DNA of 64,000 bases from Rhizobium sp. CCGE531 (GTDB lineage: Bacteria; Pseudomonadota; Alphaproteobacteria; Rhizobiales; Rhizobiaceae): positions 124,001 to 188,000 of the forward strand of contig NZ_CP032685.1 of the NCBI RefSeq assembly GCF_003627795.1, in the 5' to 3' direction. This document shows, in pieces, positions 27,133 through 36,063 of this stretch (its first letter is position 1; the number at the start of each line of letters is the position of its first letter). The position numbers were made by a program, and so were the translations under genes. A model generated the notes under the pieces. The model saw only the letters and a list, made by a program, of their open reading frames with translations, made no database searches and had not been told where the DNA came from.

Positions 27133-30100
27133 TCAAGCCTTGAAGTCCAGCTTGACCTCGCAGGCGCCGATCGAGGCCGGCAATAGCGGCTTGCGGATAC
27201 GCTGGCCGAACTGCCGCTGGAAGCCGAAGACATTGTTGATCAGGCTCTTGGTGTAGAGGCCGGGGCCGCTCGAATAGATGCGCCAGCCGCCATCGACGGC
27301 GATATCCCCCGCCTTGACGCGCGACCACTCCGCAGAAGCCTGATAGCGGTCGTCGAAGGCCGCGTCGCTGCTGCTGAAATAGGTGTTGCGCTGACGCAGC
27401 GATGCATGCTCCACCCGGCCGCTGACGGCGATCGGGTTGGCGAGCGCCAACGCTGCCCACACCGCTTCGGCATCGTCGTCTAGCGCCAAGGCCTCGCAGT
27501 AGCGCAGATGCGCATGCACATACATGAGGCCGATCTCGCGGCCGAAGAAGGACGAGGATTCGGCACGCCGGAAGAGCTTTTCCGGGCCGCCGGAATAGGT
27601 CGCCGGCCTCTCCATCAGCCGCACGCCGTCTGGGAATAAGAGGTTCTCGCGGATGATCTTCATGTGGGCGTGGCGCTGATCGGGCGTGAACAGGCCGCCG
27701 ATCATCGGCTGGGTCATCGCGATCAGCGAATAGTGCAGGCCGGTGCGCGTATCCGCAGGATGGAGCAGCAGCTCGACGTCGTCATGGCTCGGATCGAAGA
27801 CGCCGTAGCCGGCAACGATGCCGTCGCGCATCAGGAGCCGGTTGAAATCGGCACACATGGCGACCGCGGTCGCCTGCAGCGATTGCGCTTCCTCGTTGCG
27901 GCTGGCAAGCGTCAGGATATTGGCATAGCGCACCAGCTGTTCGTAAAGCAGCGATACCGTCCAGCTGCTCACCATCCAGTCGCGCAAATGCGGATCGGCC
28001 GGCTGCAGGCTGTCGTTCCAGTCGCCCTCGCCGTAGCGGATCAGGCTCGTGCCCGGCACGAAGCGGTTGCGCACCGTTTCCAGCAGCTTTTCGACGTGAT
28101 CGGAGATTGTCGCGTGCTCTGAGGTCAGCTGCATCGTGTCGTCGGCGCGCCACGGCACTGTTTTGGCAAGGAAGGTGATGTCGCCGGTCGCCTCGATATA
28201 ATCGCAGAGCGCCTTCAGCGGCCAGACGACGATATCGCCATGCGCTTCGCCGGCGCGGATACTGGCGTAGGGCTCCAGCATGAACCATTGCGGCCAGTCG
28301 CCGCGATCGCGATACTGCTCGGAAAAGAGCGTCAAGAGGATCTGCCGGACCTCGTCGTCATGCTCGTAGGCAAGCAGGAATTCGATCGGCCCCTGGCAGA
28401 CGTCGCGCGTTCCCCAGGCCGCACCCGTATATTGTTCGAGCCCATGCGGCACGCTCAAATGGACGATCGCGTCATGCGCGATCCAGGGCAGCATGACGGC
28501 TTGCGCGACCACATCGCGGCCATCGCCGTCGATGCGCGCGCCGCGCGTCACGTGGCTCCAGAAGCGTTGTGCCGGCGCCAGCATTTCTTCGCTCTCGACA
28601 CCGGCGCTGTAGCGCGCAGCAAGGGCCTCGGCCGCATCCGGATCGGTCATCGATCCCGTGACCGCAAAGCGCAGTGCCTTCGTCGGATGTGATTTCAGCG
28701 CGATGAACGGGCCGTTGCGGGCGATGCCGTCGCTATAAAGCAGTTCGTCGCCGCCGACGGCCTCGAACGCATCCGGCGTCGAGGTGACGAGATGGTAGCC
28801 GGCCTTCGGGTAACGATCCCAGAGCCAGGACGGCTGCGGCCGGAAGGAGATGCGCTTGGCCGCCGTATCGACTGCGATGTTTGCCACGGCCTCATAGTCG
28901 CGCTCGCCAAGCACGACGTGGCCGAACACCAGGAAGCGGCAGGCGGCGCCCTCTACCGAAACGCTCCATTGCATGGCCGGATCGTCGCCGGAGGCGATTG
29001 CCGATACGGTGATGGTGCGGCCGGGAAGTCTGTAGATCCAACGCGTATCACTCAAGCCCATTTCGAAGGCGGCGGGCACGCCGAGCAGGCGCCAGCCATC
29101 GCCGAGATCGACGAGGATGCGCAAGCCGCTCGATCGCGTCAGATTGTAAGGATCGCGCGAAACGGAGAACAGCTTGTGGAAGGAGGTGTTGCCGATGGTC
29201 AGCTGCGCGGCGAAGATGCCCTGCATCCAGCAGGTGGCGGCCAGCGTCTGATCATCGAGCAGCATGTTCTGTCCGCTACGGACGATGGCGCCGTGGCGCC
29301 GCGCCGCCAGCCGCTCCTTTTCGCGGAGAACAATGTGTCTGTTATGCGGCCCATCCGGCACGAAGAAGGAGATGAGCTTTCCGTCGACATGTTCTTCCAG
29401 CATCCGCTTGGGATAGAGCGCATCGATCGTGGCTTGATCGAGGCTGTCGCTTTCGGCAAGCGGCGCGTCCTGCAAGAGACTGCGAGCGGACTGGGCGGCC
29501 GATATCGTGTCTACTACGAGCTCGCTCTGAAGCTTCGGCAGGCCATCGAGATGGGCGAGATCGGCATCGCTTGATGCGGCCGGATGATCGGCGATGAAGA
29601 GGCCGAAGAAAATGGTCGTGATTGCATCACCGGCTGCAAGCGAAAGTGGCTTCGACTGGATCGCCGGGCAGGCGACTTCGTGCTGGCGGCGTGTGCTCGG
29701 CAGGCTATTGCCGAAATCCGGCACCATCACGCCGTCATCGCCCTTGGATGGCACGACGAGTTGGATTGCGTCGGTCGCGTAAGCTGCCGCACCTTCGAGG
29801 CAGCCCTGTGCGAGCCACGGATTTCGCCCGCCACCCTGCTTGAGGTTCTGCCGGTTCATGATCACGGGACCGAAGACGGCGTGGCTTCCAATGTGATGAT
29901 CGATATATTGCGAGGCATAGGCTTCGCTGTTCATCAGGAAGCCGCGATCGCCGAGGCCGACATCCTGAAGAAGCACGAGATCGGCGGAAATCGTAGCGCT
30001 CGTGCTGTTCTGCAGCGATACCTGCCAGAACCATGCGGTCTGGCTCGGGTGCAGGCGAAGGCTGACCGTGTGTCTCACGCCGGCCGTCTCGCCGCTCCAG

Positions 30101-30393
30101 GAGAAGCCACCATCTCCATGGCCGAATTGGACGGCAGCCTTGGGGCCGACGATTTCGGCCGTTGCCGGCTTTGCGCCGCCGACACGCAGATAGAGCCGGC
30201 CGATGCCGCCATAGATGGGCGATCCGAGCAGCTGATTGATCATGATGCCGCCCTGCTGGTCGGCGAAATCGATCGAAAACAGCGTGCCGTTCGGCAAGAC
30301 CGAAGCCGAAAGGCCGGCAGTATTGCCAAGCGTGATAAGACCGAGTTCTTCGCGACCGGGCGTTTGAAAGCTACGATTGGAGTCCGAGGACAT
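27133..30393 (-). CDS. GH94-like glycoside phosphorylase, candidate 1,2-beta-oligoglucan phosphorylase
   Basis: 1086 residues, matching the ~1,100-residue 1,2-beta-oligoglucan phosphorylases of family GH94. An N-terminal beta-sandwich (~1-300) opens with LGNTAGLSASVLPNGTLFSI. The (alpha/alpha)6 domain has AWGTRDVCQGPIEFLLAYEH and WPQWF in the middle. The GEGDWNDSLQP motif near residues 789-799 contains the aspartate expected to act as general acid. LNN-type segments follow (SLINNVFGFQ). No signal peptide, so cytoplasmic. Phosphorolysis of a beta-1,2-glucan to glucose-1-phosphate is inferred from length and motifs; another beta-linkage or hydrolysis is possible. It follows the beta-mannosidase gene. 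Confidence 0.78.
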   Translation of the reverse strand: MSSDSNRSFQTPGREELGLITLGNTAGLSASVLPNGTLFSIDFADQQGGIMINQLLGSPIYGGIGRLYLRVGGAKPATAEIVGPKAAVQFGHGDGGFSWSGETAGVRHTVSLRLHPSQTAWFWQVSLQNSTSATISADLVLLQDVGLGDRGFLMNSEAYASQYIDHHIGSHAVFGPVIMNRQNLKQGGGRNPWLAQGCLEGAAAYATDAIQLVVPSKGDDGVMVPDFGNSLPSTRRQHEVACPAIQSKPLSLAAGDAITTIFFGLFIADHPAASSDADLAHLDGLPKLQSELVVDTISAAQSARSLLQDAPLAESDSLDQATIDALYPKRMLEEHVDGKLISFFVPDGPHNRHIVLREKERLAARRHGAIVRSGQNMLLDDQTLAATCWMQGIFAAQLTIGNTSFHKLFSVSRDPYNLTRSSGLRILVDLGDGWRLLGVPAAFEMGLSDTRWIYRLPGRTITVSAIASGDDPAMQWSVSVEGAACRFLVFGHVVLGERDYEAVANIAVDTAAKRISFRPQPSWLWDRYPKAGYHLVTSTPDAFEAVGGDELLYSDGIARNGPFIALKSHPTKALRFAVTGSMTDPDAAEALAARYSAGVESEEMLAPAQRFWSHVTRGARIDGDGRDVVAQAVMLPWIAHDAIVHLSVPHGLEQYTGAAWGTRDVCQGPIEFLLAYEHDDEVRQILLTLFSEQYRDRGDWPQWFMLEPYASIRAGEAHGDIVVWPLKALCDYIEATGDITFLAKTVPWRADDTMQLTSEHATISDHVEKLLETVRNRFVPGTSLIRYGEGDWNDSLQPADPHLRDWMVSSWTVSLLYEQLVRYANILTLASRNEEAQSLQATAVAMCADFNRLLMRDGIVAGYGVFDPSHDDVELLLHPADTRTGLHYSLIAMTQPMIGGLFTPDQRHAHMKIIRENLLFPDGVRLMERPATYSGGPEKLFRRAESSSFFGREIGLMYVHAHLRYCEALALDDDAEAVWAALALANPIAVSGRVEHASLRQRNTYFSSSDAAFDDRYQASAEWSRVKAGDIAVDGGWRIYSSGPGLYTKSLINNVFGFQRQFGQRIRKPLLPASIGACEVKLDFKA

Positions 30394-30510
30394 AAGCGGT
30401 GTCTCGCTGTTTCATGGATCGGAGGAGGGGCACTAGATCACATGGCGACCTCAGATCATAGGAGGCAATTCGCCATTCATTCGTGACGGTTGACGGACGA
30501 AAAGAGGGCT

Positions 30511-30533
30511 GATCCGGCGCGATGCGCCGGATC
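30511..30533 (-). terminator. Hairpin between GH2 and GH94-like genes
   Basis: GATCCGGCGC (30511-30520) and GCGCCGGATC (30524-30533) form a perfect 10-bp stem with a GAT loop. On the minus strand it is followed by CAGCCCTCTTTTC. It may end or attenuate beta-mannosidase transcription before the GH94-like gene. Confidence 0.65.
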
Positions 30534-30558
30534 TTTCGGGCGGACGCGGTCCTCGGTT

Positions 30559-33027
30559 TCAGTGGTGCCGGGGCTCGGCAACCTCATTGGCCGTGCGCAG
30601 GATTGCCGACAGATCGGCATTGTCGAAAGCCTCCTTGGAGATGCCTTTGACCTTGAATGTCCTGCTTTCGCCGGGCGCGAGATTGACCAGCATGTCGTCG
30701 ACTTCGGCGTTCGGGCTGATGCGGTCGACGAACAGGCAGATATCGCGCAGGAACGACTGCGCCGTGATGGTGACAGTGATCCCGTCAATCGTCTGGGCGC
30801 TCTCGATGTCGAAGCGGGGCTGTGGATATTGCAGCTTCATATCCTTTTCGAAGAACCACCAGGCTTCGGCATCGCCGAGGCGCGCACGCAGATATTCGCG
30901 GCGCGGATCACCGGGGGTCGCGACCTCGGCCGGGATCTCGATGTCGGTATTCTCGAAGCGATCGCAAAGGATGCGCCAGACGTGATGGCGGGCAAGCAAC
31001 GTGCCGTTGAAGTCGAAGCGCTCGACGGTGAAGGGTACGCGCCAGAACAGGCTTGCGTCATTGACGGCTATCGCAGCCAGGCCATCGCCGCGCGGCTGGA
31101 TGGTGAGGCGATGTGGCGCATAGCTCTGCCGCAGCGCGTACCAGAGCGGCTTCTTCCTGCCGGCGCCGTCGATGGCCGCCCAGGAGGTGACCGGCCAGCA
31201 ATCGTTGAGCTGCCAGACGATCGTGCCCATGCAGGTCGGCCGGTGCGAGCGCATATGGTCGATGCCGTAGCTGATGGCGCGCGCCTGGTTGAGCTGCGTG
31301 ACGAACAGCCAGTCGTCGAAATTTTCCGGCGGCGGAAACCAGCCTTCCAGCCCCATCCGCAGCTTGTCGTTGCCGGTCGTTGCTTTCTGGTGATGCAGCA
31401 CGCCCGGCGAGGCCGGGGCCCGATCCTTTTCGCGAACAGATTGGGTAAGCGTCGCGAAGGTCGGCGGCGCCTGCCATCCGAATTCGGAGCAGAAGCGGGG
31501 AATATAGTTGCGGTAGGTCTCGTAACCCACCTCGTTCCAGACATCCCAGATGTGCTTGCAGCCGTGTTCGTCCGCGTTCGGCGCGATCTCCATGGAGCCG
31601 GAATAGGGGCTGCCCGCCCAATAGGGGCGGGTCGGATCGATCTCGGCCACCAGCTTCGGCAGCAGATCGAGATAGTAGCCGGCGCCCCATGGGCGATTGC
31701 CGAGGACATCCTGCCAGCCCCAGTCGAAATAGCCCCAGATATTCTCGTTGTTGCCGTTCCAGATGACCAGCGAGGCGTATGGCATCAGCCTTGTGATTGC
31801 CTCGCGCGCTTCCGCCTCGATCTCGCTATAGACGGGCTCTTCCTCGGGATAGGTGGCGCAGGCAAACAGGAAATCCTGCCAGACCATGATGCCGGCGGCA
31901 TCACATTCTTCGTAGAACGTATCGGTCTCGTAAATGCCGCCGCCCCAGACGCGCAACATGTTCATGTTGGCATCGCGGGCTTGGGCGATCCGCTCGCGAT
32001 AGCGCTCGCGCGTTACGCGCGGCAGGAAGCAATCGTCGGGGATCCAGTTGGCGCCTCGGGCAAAGACCGGAACGTCGTTGACGACGAGTGTGAAGGCAGA
32101 GCCGATCTCATCCGGCGTCGTATCCAGCCGCACGGAGCGGAAACCGACGCGCCGCTTCCAGCCGTCGAGCGCCGCGCCGTCCGAGCCGAGCAACTGCAGG
32201 TCGATGTCGTAAAGCGGCTGGCCGCCCATTCCATGCGGCCACCAGACCTGGGGATTGTCGATACGGCACTCGATCAGCGCATGGGTCTCCCCTTGCGCGA
32301 CGCGGACTTCCGCGCGCTTGCCGCCGATGGACAATACGAGTGCCACGCTATCCGTGCCCTTTTCCGCCCATTCGATCTCGACATGCAGGCGTGCGACGCC
32401 CTGGCTGCCTTGCAGCGTGATTTCCGGGCGGATGCCGCCAAGACGCGCCTTCGACCAGCTCTCGATGAGGATCGGCTTCCAGATGCCCGAGGTGACGACC
32501 GTCGGACCCCAGTCCCAGCCGAAATTGCAGGCCATCTTGCGGATGAGATTGCTCGGGCCGGGATAATTCTGGGGGATATCGGCGGCGCTGCCGAGCTGCT
32601 TGCGCACCTCCTCGCCGTGCTCGTAGGCCGATTGGAAATCGACGATCAATTCGTTGCGGCCGTTTTTCAGGCGGTCGGCGATATCGAAGCGATAGCTGCG
32701 ATGCATGTTGCGGGTTTCGCCGAGGGGCGCGCCATTCAGTTCCAGGCGCGCTGCCGTGTCGAGGCCGAGGCAGGCAAGGTCGATGCGCTCGGCGTCCTCT
32801 GCGTCCCAGTCGAAGGCCAGACGATAGCGCCAGGCGGAGCGGCCGATCCAATCCTGCGAGATCTCGTTGACGTCGAGATAGGGATCGGTAATCAGCTGGG
32901 CCGCCATCAGGTCGAGATGCACGTTGCCCGGCACGGCGGCGGGGGTGGAATTGGGCAGGGCCGGTGCGCTCGAGGGTGCGCGAAGGCGCGAGAGGGTCCA
33001 GCCGGTGTCGAGCGTCTGTCTTTTCAT
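30559..33027 (-). CDS. GH2 beta-mannosidase
   Basis: 822 residues, cytoplasmic. The sugar-binding N-terminal beta-sandwich (~1-200) contains NFGWDWGPTVVTSG, a beta-mannosidase hallmark. The immunoglobulin-like domain follows, then a TIM barrel from ~330. The barrel has RVWGGGIYETDTFYEECDA, acid/base Glu428 in IWNGNNEN, and nucleophile Glu515 in CSEFGWQAP. It removes terminal beta-mannose from mannosides or N-glycan cores. It is transcribed toward the GH94-like gene, consistent with use of oligosaccharides inside the cell. No transporter is adjacent. ATG at 33027 fits the usual family length. Confidence 0.92.
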   Translation of the reverse strand: MKRQTLDTGWTLSRLRAPSSAPALPNSTPAAVPGNVHLDLMAAQLITDPYLDVNEISQDWIGRSAWRYRLAFDWDAEDAERIDLACLGLDTAARLELNGAPLGETRNMHRSYRFDIADRLKNGRNELIVDFQSAYEHGEEVRKQLGSAADIPQNYPGPSNLIRKMACNFGWDWGPTVVTSGIWKPILIESWSKARLGGIRPEITLQGSQGVARLHVEIEWAEKGTDSVALVLSIGGKRAEVRVAQGETHALIECRIDNPQVWWPHGMGGQPLYDIDLQLLGSDGAALDGWKRRVGFRSVRLDTTPDEIGSAFTLVVNDVPVFARGANWIPDDCFLPRVTRERYRERIAQARDANMNMLRVWGGGIYETDTFYEECDAAGIMVWQDFLFACATYPEEEPVYSEIEAEAREAITRLMPYASLVIWNGNNENIWGYFDWGWQDVLGNRPWGAGYYLDLLPKLVAEIDPTRPYWAGSPYSGSMEIAPNADEHGCKHIWDVWNEVGYETYRNYIPRFCSEFGWQAPPTFATLTQSVREKDRAPASPGVLHHQKATTGNDKLRMGLEGWFPPPENFDDWLFVTQLNQARAISYGIDHMRSHRPTCMGTIVWQLNDCWPVTSWAAIDGAGRKKPLWYALRQSYAPHRLTIQPRGDGLAAIAVNDASLFWRVPFTVERFDFNGTLLARHHVWRILCDRFENTDIEIPAEVATPGDPRREYLRARLGDAEAWWFFEKDMKLQYPQPRFDIESAQTIDGITVTITAQSFLRDICLFVDRISPNAEVDDMLVNLAPGESRTFKVKGISKEAFDNADLSAILRTANEVAEPRHH

Positions 33028-33435
33028 GTCATGCGTCCGTTATGAAATGGATGTCTCAAACAGCCTTTGGCGTGATGAATTGCCGGCCTGCCTGCAGATG
33101 GCGGTTCATGCGATAGACCTAGGCGATTCGGTCGCGTTGTATCAACGCCTTGATGATCTATCGAGATTCATTATAGGCGCTGTCGATGGCCTTGCGAGAG
33201 CGCTTGCCCGCCTCCATGAGCCGCTGCAACAATGGCGGCGGAATGCCATAGACTTGTGACAGGCTCTGATGACCGAAGGCCGGTGCACGGATGACCCGCG
33301 AGAGGGCTGAATGGGGCTGGGCTCAGAAAAGCAAAAAACTTCAACTGCCATTGTCGGAAGTCGTGATCGGCCAACGTCCTTGAGACAGCCCATCGATAAG
33401 GGCGGATATGCAGAACCGTTCCCAAGGAGACGAAC
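33028..33435. other. Intergenic region upstream of the beta-mannosidase and VOC genes
   Basis: No gene is firmly supported in these 408 bp. A short minus-strand open stretch (33158-33322) ends in QRLMEAGKRSRKAIDSAYNE before a stop, with a protein-like composition. It follows an in-frame stop and lacks a suitable start, so it may be a relic. Promoters for the two divergent flanking genes should lie here. Confidence 0.35.
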
Positions 33436-33867
33436 ATGACCGATGCAACAGAACAATCGCAATCCCAGCAGCCCCGCGTCCCGGTTCACGGTGGCGTGGT
33501 GGCTTATCTGACGGTGGACGGCGCCACGAAGGCTGCCGAATTCTACAAGCGCGCCTTCGGTGCTGAGGAAGCCTTTATGTTTCCGGTCGACGAAAAAGGC
33601 CGGACCATGCATATCCATCTCTACATCAATGGCAGTTCTGTCATGCTCGGTGACGCCTTTCCGGAGTACGGCCATGCACTGGAGAAGCCGCAGTCTTTCG
33701 TGATGCAGCTCGTCGTCGATGACCTCGACAGCTGGTGGAAGCGCGCCGTCGATGCCGGGGCCGAGGTCGTCGTCGAGCCACAGGTCATGTTCTGGGGCGA
33801 TCGTTGGGGCCAGCTCCGCGATCCCTTCGGCGTTTGCTGGGCGATGAATGCACCCGTCGAAAGCTGA
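33436..33867 (+). CDS. VOC-family (PhnB-like glyoxalase superfamily) protein
   Basis: 143 residues. The segment VPVHGGVVAYLTVDGATKAA, then EFYKRAFGAEEAF, and later MQLVVDDLDSWWKRAVDAGA and WGDRWGQLRDPFGVCWAMN form the two beta-alpha-beta-beta-beta modules of the vicinal-oxygen-chelate fold. PhnB-like members are common and mostly uncharacterised; some bind divalent metal. AAGGAG lies just before the ATG. The gene is monocistronic, converging on the kynurenine operon with a hairpin between. No pathway link is evident. Confidence 0.85.
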   Translation: MTDATEQSQSQQPRVPVHGGVVAYLTVDGATKAAEFYKRAFGAEEAFMFPVDEKGRTMHIHLYINGSSVMLGDAFPEYGHALEKPQSFVMQLVVDDLDSWWKRAVDAGAEVVVEPQVMFWGDRWGQLRDPFGVCWAMNAPVES

Positions 33868-33874
33868 CAATATA

Positions 33875-33905
33875 ATGCCCTCGGCTTGAATAGTGTCGAG
33901 GGCAT
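33875..33905. terminator. Bidirectional hairpin between VOC gene and kynurenine operon
   Basis: ATGCCCTCG (33875-33883) and CGAGGGCAT (33897-33905) form a perfect 9-bp stem with a 13-nt loop between convergent stops. ATTCC follows on the plus side, ATATTG on the minus side. Confidence 0.68.
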
Positions 33906-33928
33906 ATTCCTGGGGTAACGGAAGACTG

Positions 33929-34759
33929 CTATTCCGCAAGTAGGGTTCGCGTCAGTGGATGTCCGGCGTCGATAAGGCCGTCCAGGACCGAGTAATGATG
34001 CTTGTCGGGCTCGACCACGACCTCCGTTGCCGCGCCGAGTCCGGTCCAGATATTGGCGAGGAGCGCATTCTGGCGGATGAATTCGGCGCGCTCGGCACCC
34101 CCGACCCAGCAGGTGAGGCGGACGGCCTCGACCGGCTCCAGCAGGGCCGGACTTTCGGCGCGTGCCTCAATGTTATCGATGCGAAGCTGCTCGTTCATGG
34201 CGCGCTTCATGATCGGGCGCAGGTCGTGAAGGCCGGAAATGGCGAGAACGTGGCGGATGCGCTCGCGAATCGCCTCGTCAAGCGGCGATGTCACCGTCAT
34301 CATGCGGGCGACAAGCTGACCGCCGGCCGAATGCCCTGTCAGGATGATTGGGCCGCCGACCATCTCGGCCGCTGACTTGATTGCGGCTGCGATCTCCCTG
34401 CCGATCCCGCCGATGCGATTTTCCGGGCAAAGTGTGTAGGAGGGGATCGCCACGACATAACCGGTCGCAATTGAGCCGGCGGCGAGGTGCGACCAATAGC
34501 TTTTGTCCAGTTGCAGCCAGTAGCCGCCATGGACGAAAACCACCAATCCCTTCGGCTGGCCTTCGGGCAGGAAGAGGTCGAAGCGATTGCGCTCAGCAGG
34601 ACCATAGGCGAGATCGAGCTTCACCCGCCCCGCCGCCGCCAGCTTCTCGCGGAAAGCCCTGGCCGGCTCGGCCCAGGCCGCCGGCCATCTGTCACCGTCG
34701 ACGATATAGGCGCCGTTGGTATAGGCGCTCTCCCAATCGGTGACCTTGAAATAGCTCAT
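33929..34759 (-). CDS. Alpha/beta hydrolase, probable kynurenine formamidase
   Basis: 276 residues. HGGYW (77-81) is the oxyanion-hole motif shared by arylformamidase-type hydrolases. GHSAGG places the nucleophile at Ser144, and a late Asp/His pair (PDKHHYSVLDGL) completes the triad. Kynurenine formamidase hydrolyses N-formyl-L-kynurenine to kynurenine and formate. The assignment is strengthened by kynureninase, the next enzyme in the pathway, lying 37 bp upstream in the same operon. A general esterase remains possible from sequence alone. Cytoplasmic; ends the operon at a hairpin. Confidence 0.78.
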   Translation of the reverse strand: MSYFKVTDWESAYTNGAYIVDGDRWPAAWAEPARAFREKLAAAGRVKLDLAYGPAERNRFDLFLPEGQPKGLVVFVHGGYWLQLDKSYWSHLAAGSIATGYVVAIPSYTLCPENRIGGIGREIAAAIKSAAEMVGGPIILTGHSAGGQLVARMMTVTSPLDEAIRERIRHVLAISGLHDLRPIMKRAMNEQLRIDNIEARAESPALLEPVEAVRLTCWVGGAERAEFIRQNALLANIWTGLGAATEVVVEPDKHHYSVLDGLIDAGHPLTRTLLAE

Positions 34760-34796
34760 GCCCTGCTCCCTCTTTCCGGCTACCGACCTCTGCGGC

Positions 34797-36044
34797 TCAG
34801 GTTACCGCCGAACGCACGGCAAAGCGCGCATCCTGCCACGATCCGCTGCTCAGGATTTCCTCCAGCACCGTCACCGCCCGCCAGACGTCGCGATAGCCGA
34901 CGTAAAGCGGCGTGAAGCCGAAGCGCAGGGTCGAAGGCGCCCGGAAGTCGCCGATGACGCCGCGCTCGATCAGCGCCTGCATGACCTCGTAGGCATTGCT
35001 ATGGATGAAGGATACCTGGCTGCCGCGCTTGTCGCTGTCGCGCGTCGTCTCCAGCTCGACGTCATATTGGCCGCATTTGGCTTCGACCAACCGGATGAAG
35101 AGCTCGGTGAGCGCGATGCTTTTCGCGCGCAAGGCCTTCATGTCCACTTCGTCCCAGATGGCCAAGGCACCCTTCAGCGCTCGCAGCGACAGGATCGGCT
35201 GCGTGCCGCAGAGAAAACGCTTGATGCCGGCATCGCCGTCAAAGCCCTGTTCGAAGGCGAAGGGGCGGGCATGGCTCCACCAGCCGCTGAGCGGCTGGAC
35301 AATCGACGCATGATGACGCTGCGCCGCATAGATGAAGGCCGGCGCGCCCGGGCCGCCATTCAGATATTTGTAGGTGCAGCCCACGGCGAAATCGGCGTCC
35401 GCATCGTCGAGATCCACGGGCAGGGCGCCGGCGCTATGGCACAGATCCCAGATGACCAGCGCGCCCGCCGCCTGAATGCGCTTCGTCAGCGCCGCCATGT
35501 CGCGCAGCTCGCCGCTCTTGTAGTTGACATGATTGACGAGGACCACGGCGACGCTGTCGTCGATCAGCTCCTCGATGGTGTCGGCATCGCGACCCTCGAG
35601 GCGGAGCGTCAGGCCAGGGCGCGTCGAAACCACGCCCTCCGCCATGTAAAGGTCGGTGGGGAAACTATCGCCCTCCGCAACGATGACATTGCGGCCGGGC
35701 CGCATCGCAAGTGCTGCATGCAGAGTTTTATAGATGTTGATCGACGTCGAGTCGGTGACGACGGTCTGGCCTTCGGCGGCGCCGATCAACCGGCCGATAC
35801 GGTCGCCAAGATCGAGCGGCAGATGAAACCATCCGGCGCTGTTCCAGCTGCGGATCAATCCGTTGCCCCATTCCTCCATGGCGGCCTGGCGCACTTCGGC
35901 AAAGACCTCGTGCGATGCCGCGCCGAGCGAATTGCCGTCGAGGTAGATGACGCCGGCCGGCAGGGCAAAGCGGCTGCGAAAGGCGCGCAGCGGGTCGGCC
36001 TCGTCCATGGCCTCGACGGACGCGAGATCGGGAAGGCTGTCCAT
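34797..36044 (-). CDS. kynU: Kynureninase
   Basis: 415 residues, normal length. GVIYLDGNSLGAASHEV at the start, SINIYKTLHAAL near 101-112, VIWDLCHSAGALPVDL near 197-212 and CTYKYLNGGPGAP with the PLP lysine at Lys226 match kynureninases of the Pseudomonas type. The enzyme splits kynurenine to anthranilate and alanine (or 3-hydroxykynurenine to 3-hydroxyanthranilate). It lies between the formamidase-like gene and a TrpXYZ-like ABC transporter, 19 bp from the permease gene, indicating one operon. No tryptophan dioxygenase is in the window, so the imported substrate might be kynurenine itself. Confidence 0.92.
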   Translation of the reverse strand: MDSLPDLASVEAMDEADPLRAFRSRFALPAGVIYLDGNSLGAASHEVFAEVRQAAMEEWGNGLIRSWNSAGWFHLPLDLGDRIGRLIGAAEGQTVVTDSTSINIYKTLHAALAMRPGRNVIVAEGDSFPTDLYMAEGVVSTRPGLTLRLEGRDADTIEELIDDSVAVVLVNHVNYKSGELRDMAALTKRIQAAGALVIWDLCHSAGALPVDLDDADADFAVGCTYKYLNGGPGAPAFIYAAQRHHASIVQPLSGWWSHARPFAFEQGFDGDAGIKRFLCGTQPILSLRALKGALAIWDEVDMKALRAKSIALTELFIRLVEAKCGQYDVELETTRDSDKRGSQVSFIHSNAYEVMQALIERGVIGDFRAPSTLRFGFTPLYVGYRDVWRAVTVLEEILSSGSWQDARFAVRSAVT

Positions 36045-36063
36045 AGGTCGTTGCCTCGTAAAC

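Noticed and set aside
30490..33045. Long plus-strand open frame of 851 codons
   Set aside because: It is the reverse-strand shadow of the GH2 beta-mannosidase, which has intact catalytic residues.
33158..33322. Minus-strand open stretch ending in a charged, protein-like segment
   Set aside because: An in-frame stop lies directly before it and no suitable start is present; it could be a relic but cannot be assigned.
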